Assembly (NCBI GenBank): GCA_018002295.1
Contig: JAGNGI010000007.1
Location: 4,508-61,838 of the forward strand
Direction of reading: 5' to 3'
Origin: Fidelibacterota bacterium
GTDB taxonomy: Bacteria; Fidelibacterota; UBA2242
Length of the DNA: 57,331 nt
The first letter of the stretch is position 1. Each line of letters opens with the position of its first letter. Shown piece by piece: positions 17,246 through 25,635 of the stretch. The translations under genes were made by a program, and so were the position numbers. The notes beneath the pieces are model-generated. The model was not told the origin of the DNA, ran no database searches, and saw only the letters and a program-made list of their open reading frames with translations.

Positions 17246-18492
17246 TCTTCTTGCATCGTTAATATTTCCAAACGAGGCCGCCGCGCCGGATCGGGATCTT
17301 CAGTCGGATAAAATCCCAGCATAGCCGGGTAAAGCCCACTTGGCGAAATCCATAAGGCTACCCCGAAATTACTAATATTGCCACTGGTAAAAAGTTGTAC
17401 CGTACTGGGAATTTTCAAGATCAATATACTATCGCTGGCCGAAAAAGTTTGTGAAGTAACATAGGATGAACCCGATGGTGAAAACGATCCACTTTCCCAC
17501 TCCGCTGAGTCCAACAAAGTAATATAAATTGTGTGCGAATTTCCGTAATCTTCGGTTAGCTCCGAATTAACATGCAAGTAAAGATAAGCACCAGCGATAA
17601 ATAAATTTTTATCCGTTATGAGTTCCTCTACCTGAAATTTAAGGAAAGTATAGGCGGCTTCTCCGGCACTGATTAGCAAGGGCTGAGGCGGTGCGGTGAA
17701 GGTCTTTTTAAATTGCGTAATAGTTACATCCCCGACACAGGCAAGAGCTGTACTGATAGTATCTCCATTATCAGTTATATACGAAATTATGATATGGGGA
17801 GATGAATTAGTTTCTCCGGAATAAATTATTCCCAGACCGGCAGCTGAACCGACCGCCGGTTTAATTACGATGCCATAATGGGATTGAGTTGAGTCGCGCC
17901 AGTTGGCGATAAAAGATGTGGTCAAATCGAGGATTAAAGTATCAGCATCCGAGTAGGTAAAAGTTTTCCAATCGGTTAGATTATAATCATCAAGGCTGAA
18001 ATTGGTACTGTTAGTACTATCTTCTGACCAATCCGCATTCTCCTCACCTTCGATAGAAGCGACGGTCATTTCTAAAGACGGGTGAACAGCGGTGTCGCTC
18101 GAAAAATCACTGCCGGTCATTAAAACCAATTCACACGAGAGGATTTTAGCAAGGGGAAGGGTATCAAGCGGTGTTGGCAAAGTTTTAAACGATAAAAGGC
18201 TATAAGCTGTAAGATTAGCGTCAGTGCCTACCACTAAATAGGAGCTATAGCCGATATTAGGTTCGGCAAAAACGGTCGTATCCATAATAAATTCAGCACT
18301 TACGCTAACCGAATCGAAACTGCATAAGTTTCGATCCAATGGTAGAGTTGGTATTTTTTCGGAACAACCGAACAACAAAAGGCAAAAGAATGCCGCCACA
18401 CTCCGGCGATAATCAATTTTTACATAATGTAACTTTGACCAGACACGGTTGAAATATGGTTTAGAGCTGTTCCATAATATTGATGATTTCAT
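17242..18492 (-). CDS. DNRLRE-like surface lipoprotein
   Basis: About 416-aa lipoprotein. The frame is open upstream to 18528, but the ATG at 18492 is the best codon and overlaps the preceding gene by 32 bp. A charged n-region (DYRR) and hydrophobic AAFFCLLLFGC give a lipobox ending in a Cys near residue 43. Two beta-sandwich modules follow (roughly 60-235 and 255-410). Each has the DNRLRE look: a LLSFKTLPTP-like strand, a W...DST..FSL segment, LDLTTSFIANWRDS, and an end like HIIISYI or PRLEILT. DNRLRE domains are extracellular filament or adhesion modules. The long n-region leaves the true start uncertain. Confidence 0.6.
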   Translation of the reverse strand: MKSSILWNSSKPYFNRVWSKLHYVKIDYRRSVAAFFCLLLFGCSEKIPTLPLDRNLCSFDSVSVSAEFIMDTTVFAEPNIGYSSYLVVGTDANLTAYSLLSFKTLPTPLDTLPLAKILSCELVLMTGSDFSSDTAVHPSLEMTVASIEGEENADWSEDSTNSTNFSLDDYNLTDWKTFTYSDADTLILDLTTSFIANWRDSTQSHYGIVIKPAVGSAAGLGIIYSGETNSSPHIIISYITDNGDTISTALACVGDVTITQFKKTFTAPPQPLLISAGEAAYTFLKFQVEELITDKNLFIAGAYLYLHVNSELTEDYGNSHTIYITLLDSAEWESGSFSPSGSSYVTSQTFSASDSILILKIPSTVQLFTSGNISNFGVALWISPSGLYPAMLGFYPTEDPDPARRPRLEILTMQEE

Positions 18493-19297
18493 CTGCCAAT
18501 TTTTGCCAATCTTCAGGGGATTCACCATTTAACTCGTAAGAAGAGAATTTCTTCTTATCCTGCTTCATAATTTCGCTGAAAATAGGATCTTTCTGATATT
18601 TTTCCAGCAAATTTTCATTTTTATTAATGATTAATACATGATCACAATAGGGCATAGCCGCGGCTACTACGTCTAATCGTCCATCTACGCTTTTTGATAA
18701 ATCAAGATTGTTCAATCCTATTTTTTGGTATTCTGTTACTTTAAAATTAGAACAATCAACTTTGGAATGGATGATTTGCAGGATTTTAATACCTTCGCAG
18801 TACTCTTTATCAACCAAATTAGACTGAATAAAAAGAGGAATGAGACTCATTTGCCAGTCATTGCAGATAATTACTTCCGGTTTCCAGCGCAAATAGCTCA
18901 GGGTTTTAAGCGCCGCCATGGCAAAATAGCCAAATCGTACGGAGTTAAGATATTCGTCCGAGACACATTCAGTCGGGTAGAGATTTTTATCGGAATTATT
19001 AAAATAATAAGGATGTTCCAGAAAATACACCTGAACTTTGGTATTGGGGATAAAAGCCGATTTAACCGAGGCTTTGATATTTTCACCACGGTACTGGAGG
19101 TCCATTTCACGTAAGCGGATTACTTCCCGTAAAATATAGCGTCTTTCACTAATGAAGTTATATTTAGGCATCATCAAGCGAAAGTCGTATTTCCGCTCGT
19201 TGAAAACCATTGGGATTTCCTTGGAAAAAATCGCCAGTTGATAGGTTTCGGCAAATGGGATTATCTCAGAGGTTAAAAAGTATATTCTCTTAATCAT
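18461..19297 (-). CDS. Orphan glycogen/starch synthase N-terminal domain protein (GT5-like)
   Basis: 278-aa protein matching only the N-terminal Rossmann half of GT5 glycogen synthases. It has the opening IYFLTSEIIPFAE, the MPKYNFISERRYILREVIRL segment, a VQVYFLEHPYYF stretch, and ICNDWQMSLIP near residue 145, the counterpart of the H-x-x-DW-x-x-xLIP motif. The KTGGL(A)D ADP-glucose motif expected near residue 15 reads ETYQLA, and the C-terminal nucleotide-sugar half is absent. Bacteroidetes commonly carry such ~270-aa proteins annotated as glycogen/starch synthase, so this is a family type, not a local truncation. Catalytic activity is doubtful. Confidence 0.7.
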   Translation of the reverse strand: MIKRIYFLTSEIIPFAETYQLAIFSKEIPMVFNERKYDFRLMMPKYNFISERRYILREVIRLREMDLQYRGENIKASVKSAFIPNTKVQVYFLEHPYYFNNSDKNLYPTECVSDEYLNSVRFGYFAMAALKTLSYLRWKPEVIICNDWQMSLIPLFIQSNLVDKEYCEGIKILQIIHSKVDCSNFKVTEYQKIGLNNLDLSKSVDGRLDVVAAAMPYCDHVLIINKNENLLEKYQKDPIFSEIMKQDKKKFSSYELNGESPEDWQKLADEIINIMEQL

Positions 19298-19305
19298 AAG
19301 TGTTT

Positions 19306-20208
19306 TTATTTAATTAATTGTTTGGCGCTTTCTGAATATTCACTGGTCGGATACAAGTTAATCAATTTTTCCAGTTCATCTTTTGCTCGTTTCTGGTCGC
19401 CCATTTGTTTAAAACATAGTCCAATTTTGTATTGGGCATCGTCATCTTTATCGGTATTAGTAAAATTCCGGACTTTTTCAAATTCAATGATAGCCTGCTG
19501 ATATTGTTTCATCGAATAGTAACTTTCTCCGATCCAATATTGGGCATTATCAGCCAGCTCATTGGTCGGATCATCGGCGATTAATTTGCGAAATAGGGCA
19601 ATGGCTTCTTCAAATTTACCTTTCTGGTGCAAACTCAAGGCGTTCAAATACCGATCTTTATAGGTGATGCCGGGCGAAGTAATAGCGCGATTTGTTGCTT
19701 GGCGAGCATCTGTCTGACTGGCTGAATTGTAATCACTGATACTATTAGACAACGATGCTAAACGATTTTCCAGAATAACCAGCTGAGATAGAATTTCAAA
19801 ATTGATACTATCGGCGTAGCGTGTTCTTTGTTCGACAGTATTCAAACGTTTCTGCATATTGGCTTGTTCAGCGGAAAGAATATTGAGCCTGTTTTCAAGG
19901 TTAGCCATAGTCAGTTGAAGCGGTTCGATCAATTTATTGATGTCAGTGGTTAGGGTAGCTTTAGTTATAGACTCTTTGTCTTTGGCGGTCAGTGAATTGA
20001 CCGTTTTGGTTAGATTTGCGATTTGGGTCTTTAAATCGGAAATATCCATTGCTAATCGGTCGAGACTTGCGGCTATTTCGGCATTACTGAGCCTTTTGGA
20101 GTCCGAACGAGCCAAATCAAGATTTATTACCATTAGGGATAATGCAAGAACAAAAAGTTTAATGGCAGATGGCTTAAATTTTAGGTTATTTTTGATTGGT
20201 TGTTGCAT
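19306..20208 (-). CDS. CpoB/YbgF-like periplasmic coiled-coil TPR protein
   Basis: 300-aa protein resembling CpoB (YbgF), which links the Tol-Pal system to peptidoglycan synthesis in the periplasm. The start at 20208 gives a good signal peptide (about residues 18-35 hydrophobic); the frame runs upstream only from a TTG. A long coiled coil spans about 40-165 (repeated LxxLxxxI heptads such as ISDLKTQIANLTKTVNSL), then three TPRs follow, including YLNALSLHQKGKFEEAIALF and AQYWIGESYYSMKQY, the characteristic YbgF pattern. No tol or pal gene is nearby; it precedes the rod-shape operon. No strong ribosome binding site was seen. Confidence 0.7.
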   Translation of the reverse strand: MQQPIKNNLKFKPSAIKLFVLALSLMVINLDLARSDSKRLSNAEIAASLDRLAMDISDLKTQIANLTKTVNSLTAKDKESITKATLTTDINKLIEPLQLTMANLENRLNILSAEQANMQKRLNTVEQRTRYADSINFEILSQLVILENRLASLSNSISDYNSASQTDARQATNRAITSPGITYKDRYLNALSLHQKGKFEEAIALFRKLIADDPTNELADNAQYWIGESYYSMKQYQQAIIEFEKVRNFTNTDKDDDAQYKIGLCFKQMGDQKRAKDELEKLINLYPTSEYSESAKQLIK

Positions 20209-20292
20209 ATTATTAATGACATAAATTGTGACGAAAGCTACGAAATTTCTCGGTAAAAAGAAAAGTTTATTTTCCAATCAGCTTTTGAAAAT

Positions 20293-21543
20293 TTAATATT
20301 GTTTATCTACTCCAATGTTGAGCGCCAATCCTACCAGAATAAAACAGGTCATCAAAAAAGATCCACCATAACTAATAAATGGAAGTGGTAGTCCGGTAAC
20401 TGGCATCAGTCCAACGGTCATTGCCACATTTATGACCACATGTATGCCGATTATGCTGGCAATCCCAATCATACAAAGTGAACAAAAGCGATCTTTTTGC
20501 CGATAAGCAATATTAATACAAATCAGAATGAAAGCTAAAAAGAGTAGTAATACCACTAACACCCCGATGAACCCATATTCTTCTCCAATTACAGAAAATA
20601 TGAAATCAGTATGCTGTTCCGGTAAAAATTTAAGGTGGGTCTGTGTTCCTCGAGCTATCCCTTTTCCAAAAAGACCGCCGGAACCGATTGCAATCTTGGA
20701 TTGAAGAACCTGGTAGCCGGTACCTTGCGGATCGGCATTGACATTGAATAGTGTCAAAATCCTCTGTTGCTGATAAGGCTTTAAACTATTCCATAAAAAC
20801 GGAGTGGTAAAACCAAGTGATAGATTTATCAACATAACCGTTAAAGAAACCCTGAGTTTTTCTTTGGTCAAGTACAAAATGATAACTACGATAATTACCC
20901 AGATAAAAAAAGTATAAAAATTAAAGGCGGTTATGATACTTAAAATCGGAGCAATGATGATAAAAAGATGGAATAAACGGGCGCCTGCCCAGTATAGCAT
21001 CGGAAACAACATCCCGAAGTAAATAATTGATGTTCCTAAATCCGGTTGTTTAAGCACGACAACCATTGGTATTAAAGAGAGTAGAGTTGGAATCAACACA
21101 AATTTAAAATCCAAGTTGGAAGATGATGTGCTGGCTAAGAAACGAGCAATCGCCAGCATAACCATTATTTTCATAAACTCTGATGGCTGAAAACCGGCTG
21201 GACCAAAAGTAATCCAGCGGGCTGTCCCAGCCACCGAGCTACCCAGAAAATAGGGTAACAACAGGAGGCAAAAACCTAACGAATACAAAATATAAGCTGA
21301 GTCGTAAATCAACTTTTTCTGTAAAAAATAAATAGTTGCGGCAACCAGACCACTCAATACTAACCAGATCAACTGTCGTCCGATAATTTTCTCAAAAAAG
21401 GAACCTTCCATATTTAATGAGGCACTATAAATTGATAGCATTCCGAACAAACACAATAATCCAACAATTACTAAAATTGCCAGGTTCAAGTTGGAAAAGG
21501 AGTTTAAAAAATTGTTTATTCTTTTAGAAATTGAGCGGCGCAT
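20293..21543 (-). CDS. rodA: Rod-shape SEDS glycosyltransferase RodA
   Basis: 416-aa polytopic SEDS protein that polymerises lipid II for cell elongation together with PBP2. About ten membrane segments are visible. Family motifs include GTARWITFGPAGFQPSEFMKI near 110-130, KQPDLGTS near 170, GTQTHLKFLPEQHTDFIF near 295-312, GEEYGFIG, and PLPFISYGGS near 385. The start overlaps the PBP2 gene by 20 bp, so the partners are translationally coupled, as in many rod-shaped bacteria. Confidence 0.95.
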   Translation of the reverse strand: MRRSISKRINNFLNSFSNLNLAILVIVGLLCLFGMLSIYSASLNMEGSFFEKIIGRQLIWLVLSGLVAATIYFLQKKLIYDSAYILYSLGFCLLLLPYFLGSSVAGTARWITFGPAGFQPSEFMKIMVMLAIARFLASTSSSNLDFKFVLIPTLLSLIPMVVVLKQPDLGTSIIYFGMLFPMLYWAGARLFHLFIIIAPILSIITAFNFYTFFIWVIIVVIILYLTKEKLRVSLTVMLINLSLGFTTPFLWNSLKPYQQQRILTLFNVNADPQGTGYQVLQSKIAIGSGGLFGKGIARGTQTHLKFLPEQHTDFIFSVIGEEYGFIGVLVVLLLFLAFILICINIAYRQKDRFCSLCMIGIASIIGIHVVINVAMTVGLMPVTGLPLPFISYGGSFLMTCFILVGLALNIGVDKQY

Positions 21544-23329
21544 TGTTTGCTAAGGACTGCCTCTTTTTTTGTTGGTGAATAAAATTAAAAATCTGTCCAG
21601 CAATCTGAGCGGCGATTCCGCCGCCTGATTTACCATGTTCCACCAAAACTGCAGTTGCGATGGTTTGATTTTGTTCCTTCATATATCCGATGAACCAGGC
21701 ATGGGCATCGCCGTGTGGGTTCTGGGCGGTACCGGTTTTTCCCCAAACTGGGACATCTTTGACCCGCGCGGCTCGTCCGGTGCCGCGGTTAATGACATCA
21801 GCCATTGCCTTCTCAATGAATTCCCAGGTGTCCACAGAAATATTTTGAATCGAGTCTTCGGCGGCTTGAAAAGTGATTGTTTCATTGCTTCCTCGGTCGA
21901 TATATTTTAATCCAACATGCGGTTGTACCAACTTACCACGCGTCGCTAAAGCGGCACAGAAGCGAGCCATCTGAACTGGCGTTACCAGAATATCACCCTG
22001 TCCGATTACGAGGTTTAATTTATTGCCGTCTGTCCAGCCATGTTCGCCGTATTTGCGATTCAGAAAATCTACATCGGGCATCACTCCCGCTGATTCGCCG
22101 TACAAATCAACCCCGGTCTCGGACCCAAACTTAAAATCCTTTCCCATATTTGCCCAATCATTCAAATCCAGCCGTCTAATCAAATTGTAGAAATAAACAT
22201 TACAGGAATGGACAATGGCTTCGTACATATTCATTGATCCATGTCCTCGCTCTTGCCAGCATTTAAAAATGCGGTGCCCCAGACGATACTGACCATAACA
22301 TCGCACCGACCAATCGGGATCAACCGCTTTGGTTTCCAGAGCGGTCAAAACTGCGATTAGCTTAAAGGTCGAGCCGGGCGAGTATGTTCCTTGAGTAGCT
22401 CGATTAAACATTGGTAGGTCAGGATCGCTTATCAATGCATTCCAAGAGCTATTTGAAATTACCCCGGCGAATAACGCCGGGTCGTAGTCCGGTTTACTGA
22501 CAATCGCCAGTATCTCTCCATTATCGGCGTCCAACACTACAATACCTGCTTTATATCCTTCAGTCAACGACTCAATGTAGATTTGCAGGTCAAGATCTAT
22601 AGCCAAAAACATTTCATTTCCCGGAATTGGAGGAATATTATCTCGATCTACTACCTGACCGATTTCCCGTCCTAAAGCATCCACCTGAATGAAATTATAC
22701 CCACGAGTGCCTTTCAAAATATGTTCATACTGACGTTCGATTCCCTTCCACCCAATCAAGTCACCTTGTTTATATTCCTTATATTTTTCTCGTATTAAAT
22801 CATTGGCAGAGATTTCCCGGACATACCCGAGTGACTGAGACATTTGAACTCCGGACGGATAGGAACGCACCGGTTTTACCGAATAAACAACACCCGGCAA
22901 ATCAAGGCGGTGTTCTTCAATATTAGTAATTATTTCGACATTAACATCCTCAGCTATTTTAATTGGGACAAACTGACCCCGCCAGTTATTTTTTATGCGA
23001 GAATTTATTTCTGCGACATCGAGCCCGAGGATTTTTGCCAGAATTGAATCCGTTCGAGCCGTATGACTGAATTCATAAGGGATAACATCGATATCATATT
23101 GTGATTTATTGTCAACGATTATTTTTCCATTACGGTCATAAATTATACCTCGCGGAGCTTCAATTGGAATAACCCGAACCCGATTAGCTTCGGCAATACC
23201 TTTATAACTCGGGCCTTTGATAATTTGTAAATAATATAAACGACCGATCAAAACCAGAAAAACTAACACAAAGAAAATCGTCAAAATATTTTTCCTGATG
23301 TTAGTAATTGAGTTGTGAGAAATATACAT
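21524..23329 (-). CDS. mrdA: Penicillin-binding protein 2 (elongation transpeptidase)
   Basis: 601-aa class B PBP that cross-links peptidoglycan with RodA. One membrane helix is at about 12-35. A PBP dimer domain covers 55-200, with the RGIIYDRNG motif near 60-68. The transpeptidase domain has the active Ser in SPGSTFK (S320, K323), SCN at 375-377 and KTGT at 531-534, so all three catalytic motifs are intact. It is 3 bp downstream of mreD and overlaps rodA by 20 bp. Confidence 0.96.
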   Translation of the reverse strand: MYISHNSITNIRKNILTIFFVLVFLVLIGRLYYLQIIKGPSYKGIAEANRVRVIPIEAPRGIIYDRNGKIIVDNKSQYDIDVIPYEFSHTARTDSILAKILGLDVAEINSRIKNNWRGQFVPIKIAEDVNVEIITNIEEHRLDLPGVVYSVKPVRSYPSGVQMSQSLGYVREISANDLIREKYKEYKQGDLIGWKGIERQYEHILKGTRGYNFIQVDALGREIGQVVDRDNIPPIPGNEMFLAIDLDLQIYIESLTEGYKAGIVVLDADNGEILAIVSKPDYDPALFAGVISNSSWNALISDPDLPMFNRATQGTYSPGSTFKLIAVLTALETKAVDPDWSVRCYGQYRLGHRIFKCWQERGHGSMNMYEAIVHSCNVYFYNLIRRLDLNDWANMGKDFKFGSETGVDLYGESAGVMPDVDFLNRKYGEHGWTDGNKLNLVIGQGDILVTPVQMARFCAALATRGKLVQPHVGLKYIDRGSNETITFQAAEDSIQNISVDTWEFIEKAMADVINRGTGRAARVKDVPVWGKTGTAQNPHGDAHAWFIGYMKEQNQTIATAVLVEHGKSGGGIAAQIAGQIFNFIHQQKKRQSLANNAPLNF

Positions 23330-23332
23330 ACT

Positions 23333-23812
23333 TTATTCCAGAGAAAATGGAGCGAAATATTGGATTATGAAATAAAAAACTCCCGTATATAAAGTAGAAG
23401 GTAAAATATATCGCAAAAATATAGTCTGGGTCGAAAGCTCTGCTCCCTTGAAGTTTATCAGATAGATAATTGAAAAATGAATTATAATAATCAGTACCTC
23501 GATGGCATAAAACAAAATGGGATTTAAATGACTGCGGCGTTTCTTAAGCAAGCCAGCTCCAAAACCGGCGATGGTCTTGGCTAAAGCAGATAAACCCAGG
23601 AATGAGCCTAATCCGAGTGCATCAGCGATTAGACCGATCAAAAATCCATAGATTTGACCAGCGACTTTTCCTTCACTACGGCCAATAAACAATACCAGTA
23701 TTAGCAGAAAATCTGGTCGAATCGCGCGGATTGTCATCCAGGGCCCGAGCAGTATCTGGATTATTATAGTCACCAGACTGAAAGCAATTATCAGGAGAAT
23801 CTTTCGTAACAT
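23333..23812 (-). CDS. mreD: Rod-shape-determining protein MreD
   Basis: 159-aa membrane protein. Five or six hydrophobic segments are visible, with charged loops such as GRSEGKVAGQ and KKRRSHLN between them. The sequence GFLIGLIADALGLGSFLGLSAL near 55-78 is the conserved MreD stretch. Position between mreC (1-bp overlap) and mrdA is diagnostic. MreD is an inner-membrane part of the elongasome. Confidence 0.9.
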   Translation of the reverse strand: MLRKILLIIAFSLVTIIIQILLGPWMTIRAIRPDFLLILVLFIGRSEGKVAGQIYGFLIGLIADALGLGSFLGLSALAKTIAGFGAGLLKKRRSHLNPILFYAIEVLIIIIHFSIIYLINFKGAELSTQTIFLRYILPSTLYTGVFYFIIQYFAPFSLE

Positions 23813-24600
23813 TATTTACTCAAAACCACAAATACTTCTTCAATCGAATTGATATTCACACTTGGTCGCACAGTCGCAATCTGAAAAAGATTATTGGCTG
23901 ATTGATGGACCTCTACAACTTCACCAACGATTATATTGGGCGGGTAAATTTCGCTGAACCCAGAAGTCAATACTTTTTCGCCAGGATAGATAATAGCCGT
24001 TTTCGGTATCTCGCGGACTTCGGCTAAACCATTTGGTCGCCAGCGCATAATCCCATGTTCCCGCGAAATCTGAAATTTTACTCCCAACCGAAAATTCACA
24101 TCCAGAAAAATCTGCACCAGGGTATTATTATCACCCACCGCAACTGTTTTACCTACGACTCCATCGTTAGTAATGACCGCCATATTCGGACCAACACCAT
24201 GCTTACTTCCAACATTGATCATAATCGAATTGTAAAGCGGTGTTGTCCCCTGACTGATCACTTCCGCCGGCAAAATCGTGAGTCGAGACGTATCGGCAAA
24301 ATTCATCATTTCCCGCAAGCGTTGATTTTCCAGATAAGCCTCTTTCAATTGGGCATTAAGCAACGCCAGCCGCAGATTTTCTTCCTTTAGTTCCTTATTT
24401 TCTTCAACAAGATTGGACAATTCGTTGATCCAAACCTTTGGATAATGCAAAAAAGCAAATGCGTCGGCTAGCTCTCCCTGAGTCGCTCTAATTTGAGGAC
24501 TGTTGTTATGAGCCAAGATAAATAATGAGAGAAAAATTAAAAATATTAGCAGTAAATATTCGTAATGATCAATTATAAAACGAATTATTTTCAGCCACAT
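23812..24600 (-). CDS. mreC: Rod-shape-determining protein MreC
   Basis: 262-aa periplasmic protein with one N-terminal helix (about 8-28), a coiled coil near 65-100 (VEENKELKEENLRLALLNAQ), and two beta-barrel-like domains containing the conserved IPAEVISQ-like and VGPNMAVITNDGVVGK stretches. MreC organises PBP2-RodA at the cell wall. The start is 5 bp after the mreB stop. Length is in the normal range. Confidence 0.93.
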   Translation of the reverse strand: MWLKIIRFIIDHYEYLLLIFLIFLSLFILAHNNSPQIRATQGELADAFAFLHYPKVWINELSNLVEENKELKEENLRLALLNAQLKEAYLENQRLREMMNFADTSRLTILPAEVISQGTTPLYNSIMINVGSKHGVGPNMAVITNDGVVGKTVAVGDNNTLVQIFLDVNFRLGVKFQISREHGIMRWRPNGLAEVREIPKTAIIYPGEKVLTSGFSEIYPPNIIVGEVVEVHQSANNLFQIATVRPSVNINSIEEVFVVLSK

Positions 24601-24605
24601 GGCAT

Positions 24606-25625
24606 TTAGACTAATACATCCCGATATTTTTCCGGATCTTCAATAATCATACCAGCCCCTTTGACAACGGAGTGTAGAGGCGTTTCGGCTACGTTGACCG
24701 GCAAGTCGGTCTCGACCCGAATACGTTGATCAAGTCCCTTTAGGAGCGCGCCACCGCCAGTCAAAATAATACCACGATCGAGAATGTCAGATGAAAGTTC
24801 CGGAGGTGTATTTTCTAAAGCCTGTTTGATAGCTTGAATAATCAGATCGAGTGTGTCTTTTAGGCATTCACGGATTTCGACTGAAGAAACCTCGATAGTC
24901 TTGGGAATACCGGCTACGAGACTGCGGCCTTTGACCTGGATAGTCGTGTCATTGATCGGCATAGCGGAGCCGACGGAGCATTTGATATATTCGGCGGTGC
25001 GTTCACCGATTAACAGATTATGCTCGGTTTTAAAATACTGCACGATGGCTTCATCCATTTCATCACCGGCTACGCGGATTGCCTGTTTGGTGACAATCCC
25101 ATTCAGAGCGATGACGGCGATTTCGGTGGTACCGCCGCCAATATCGACAATTATATTTCCGACCGGTTTGGATATGTCAATCCCGATCCCGATGGCGGCC
25201 GCCACAGGTTCATCTACCAAATAGATCTCCCGCGCATTAGCCCGATCGGCTGAATCACGCACCGCTCGTTTTTCGACTTCAGTAATGCCGCTTGGTATAC
25301 AAATAACCATTCGCGGACGAGCAATCCGGCTAAGATTAATCTTGCGAATGAAACCGCGAATCATCGCATCGGTCATTTCAAAATCGGCAATTACCCCGTC
25401 TTTCATTGGCCGAATAGTCATAATATCGTGGTGGGTTTTGCCGAGCATATCCTTGGCATCCGCGCCCACCGCCAATACTTCACCATCGTGAGTCGAACGA
25501 GCAACGATTGACGGTTCATCCAGGAGGATACCTTTGCCTTTCATATAGATAATTGTATTAGCGGTACCTAAGTCAATAGCTATATCGCCAGTAAAAATGT
25601 TGAATAAGTTTAATCCCATTTTCAT
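24606..25625 (-). CDS. mreB: Actin-like rod-shape protein MreB
   Basis: 339-aa bacterial actin that polymerises on the inner membrane and guides elongation. The phosphate-1 motif DIAIDLGTANT is near residue 14-24, PSGITEVEKRAVRDSADRA near 109-127, and IIVDIGGGTTEIAV near 157-170, with a C-terminal LTGGGALLKGLD adenosine motif. A short amphipathic MGLNLFNIF N-terminus is present. It starts 10 bp after purH, so it may be read from an upstream purine promoter. Confidence 0.97.
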   Translation of the reverse strand: MKMGLNLFNIFTGDIAIDLGTANTIIYMKGKGILLDEPSIVARSTHDGEVLAVGADAKDMLGKTHHDIMTIRPMKDGVIADFEMTDAMIRGFIRKINLSRIARPRMVICIPSGITEVEKRAVRDSADRANAREIYLVDEPVAAAIGIGIDISKPVGNIIVDIGGGTTEIAVIALNGIVTKQAIRVAGDEMDEAIVQYFKTEHNLLIGERTAEYIKCSVGSAMPINDTTIQVKGRSLVAGIPKTIEVSSVEIRECLKDTLDLIIQAIKQALENTPPELSSDILDRGIILTGGGALLKGLDQRIRVETDLPVNVAETPLHSVVKGAGMIIEDPEKYRDVLV

Positions 25626-25635
25626 TTACTACCCT

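Noticed and set aside
18461-19297. Glycogen synthase pseudogene by frameshift
   Set aside because: The gene ends cleanly into the next gene, and the same short form is typical of Bacteroidetes.
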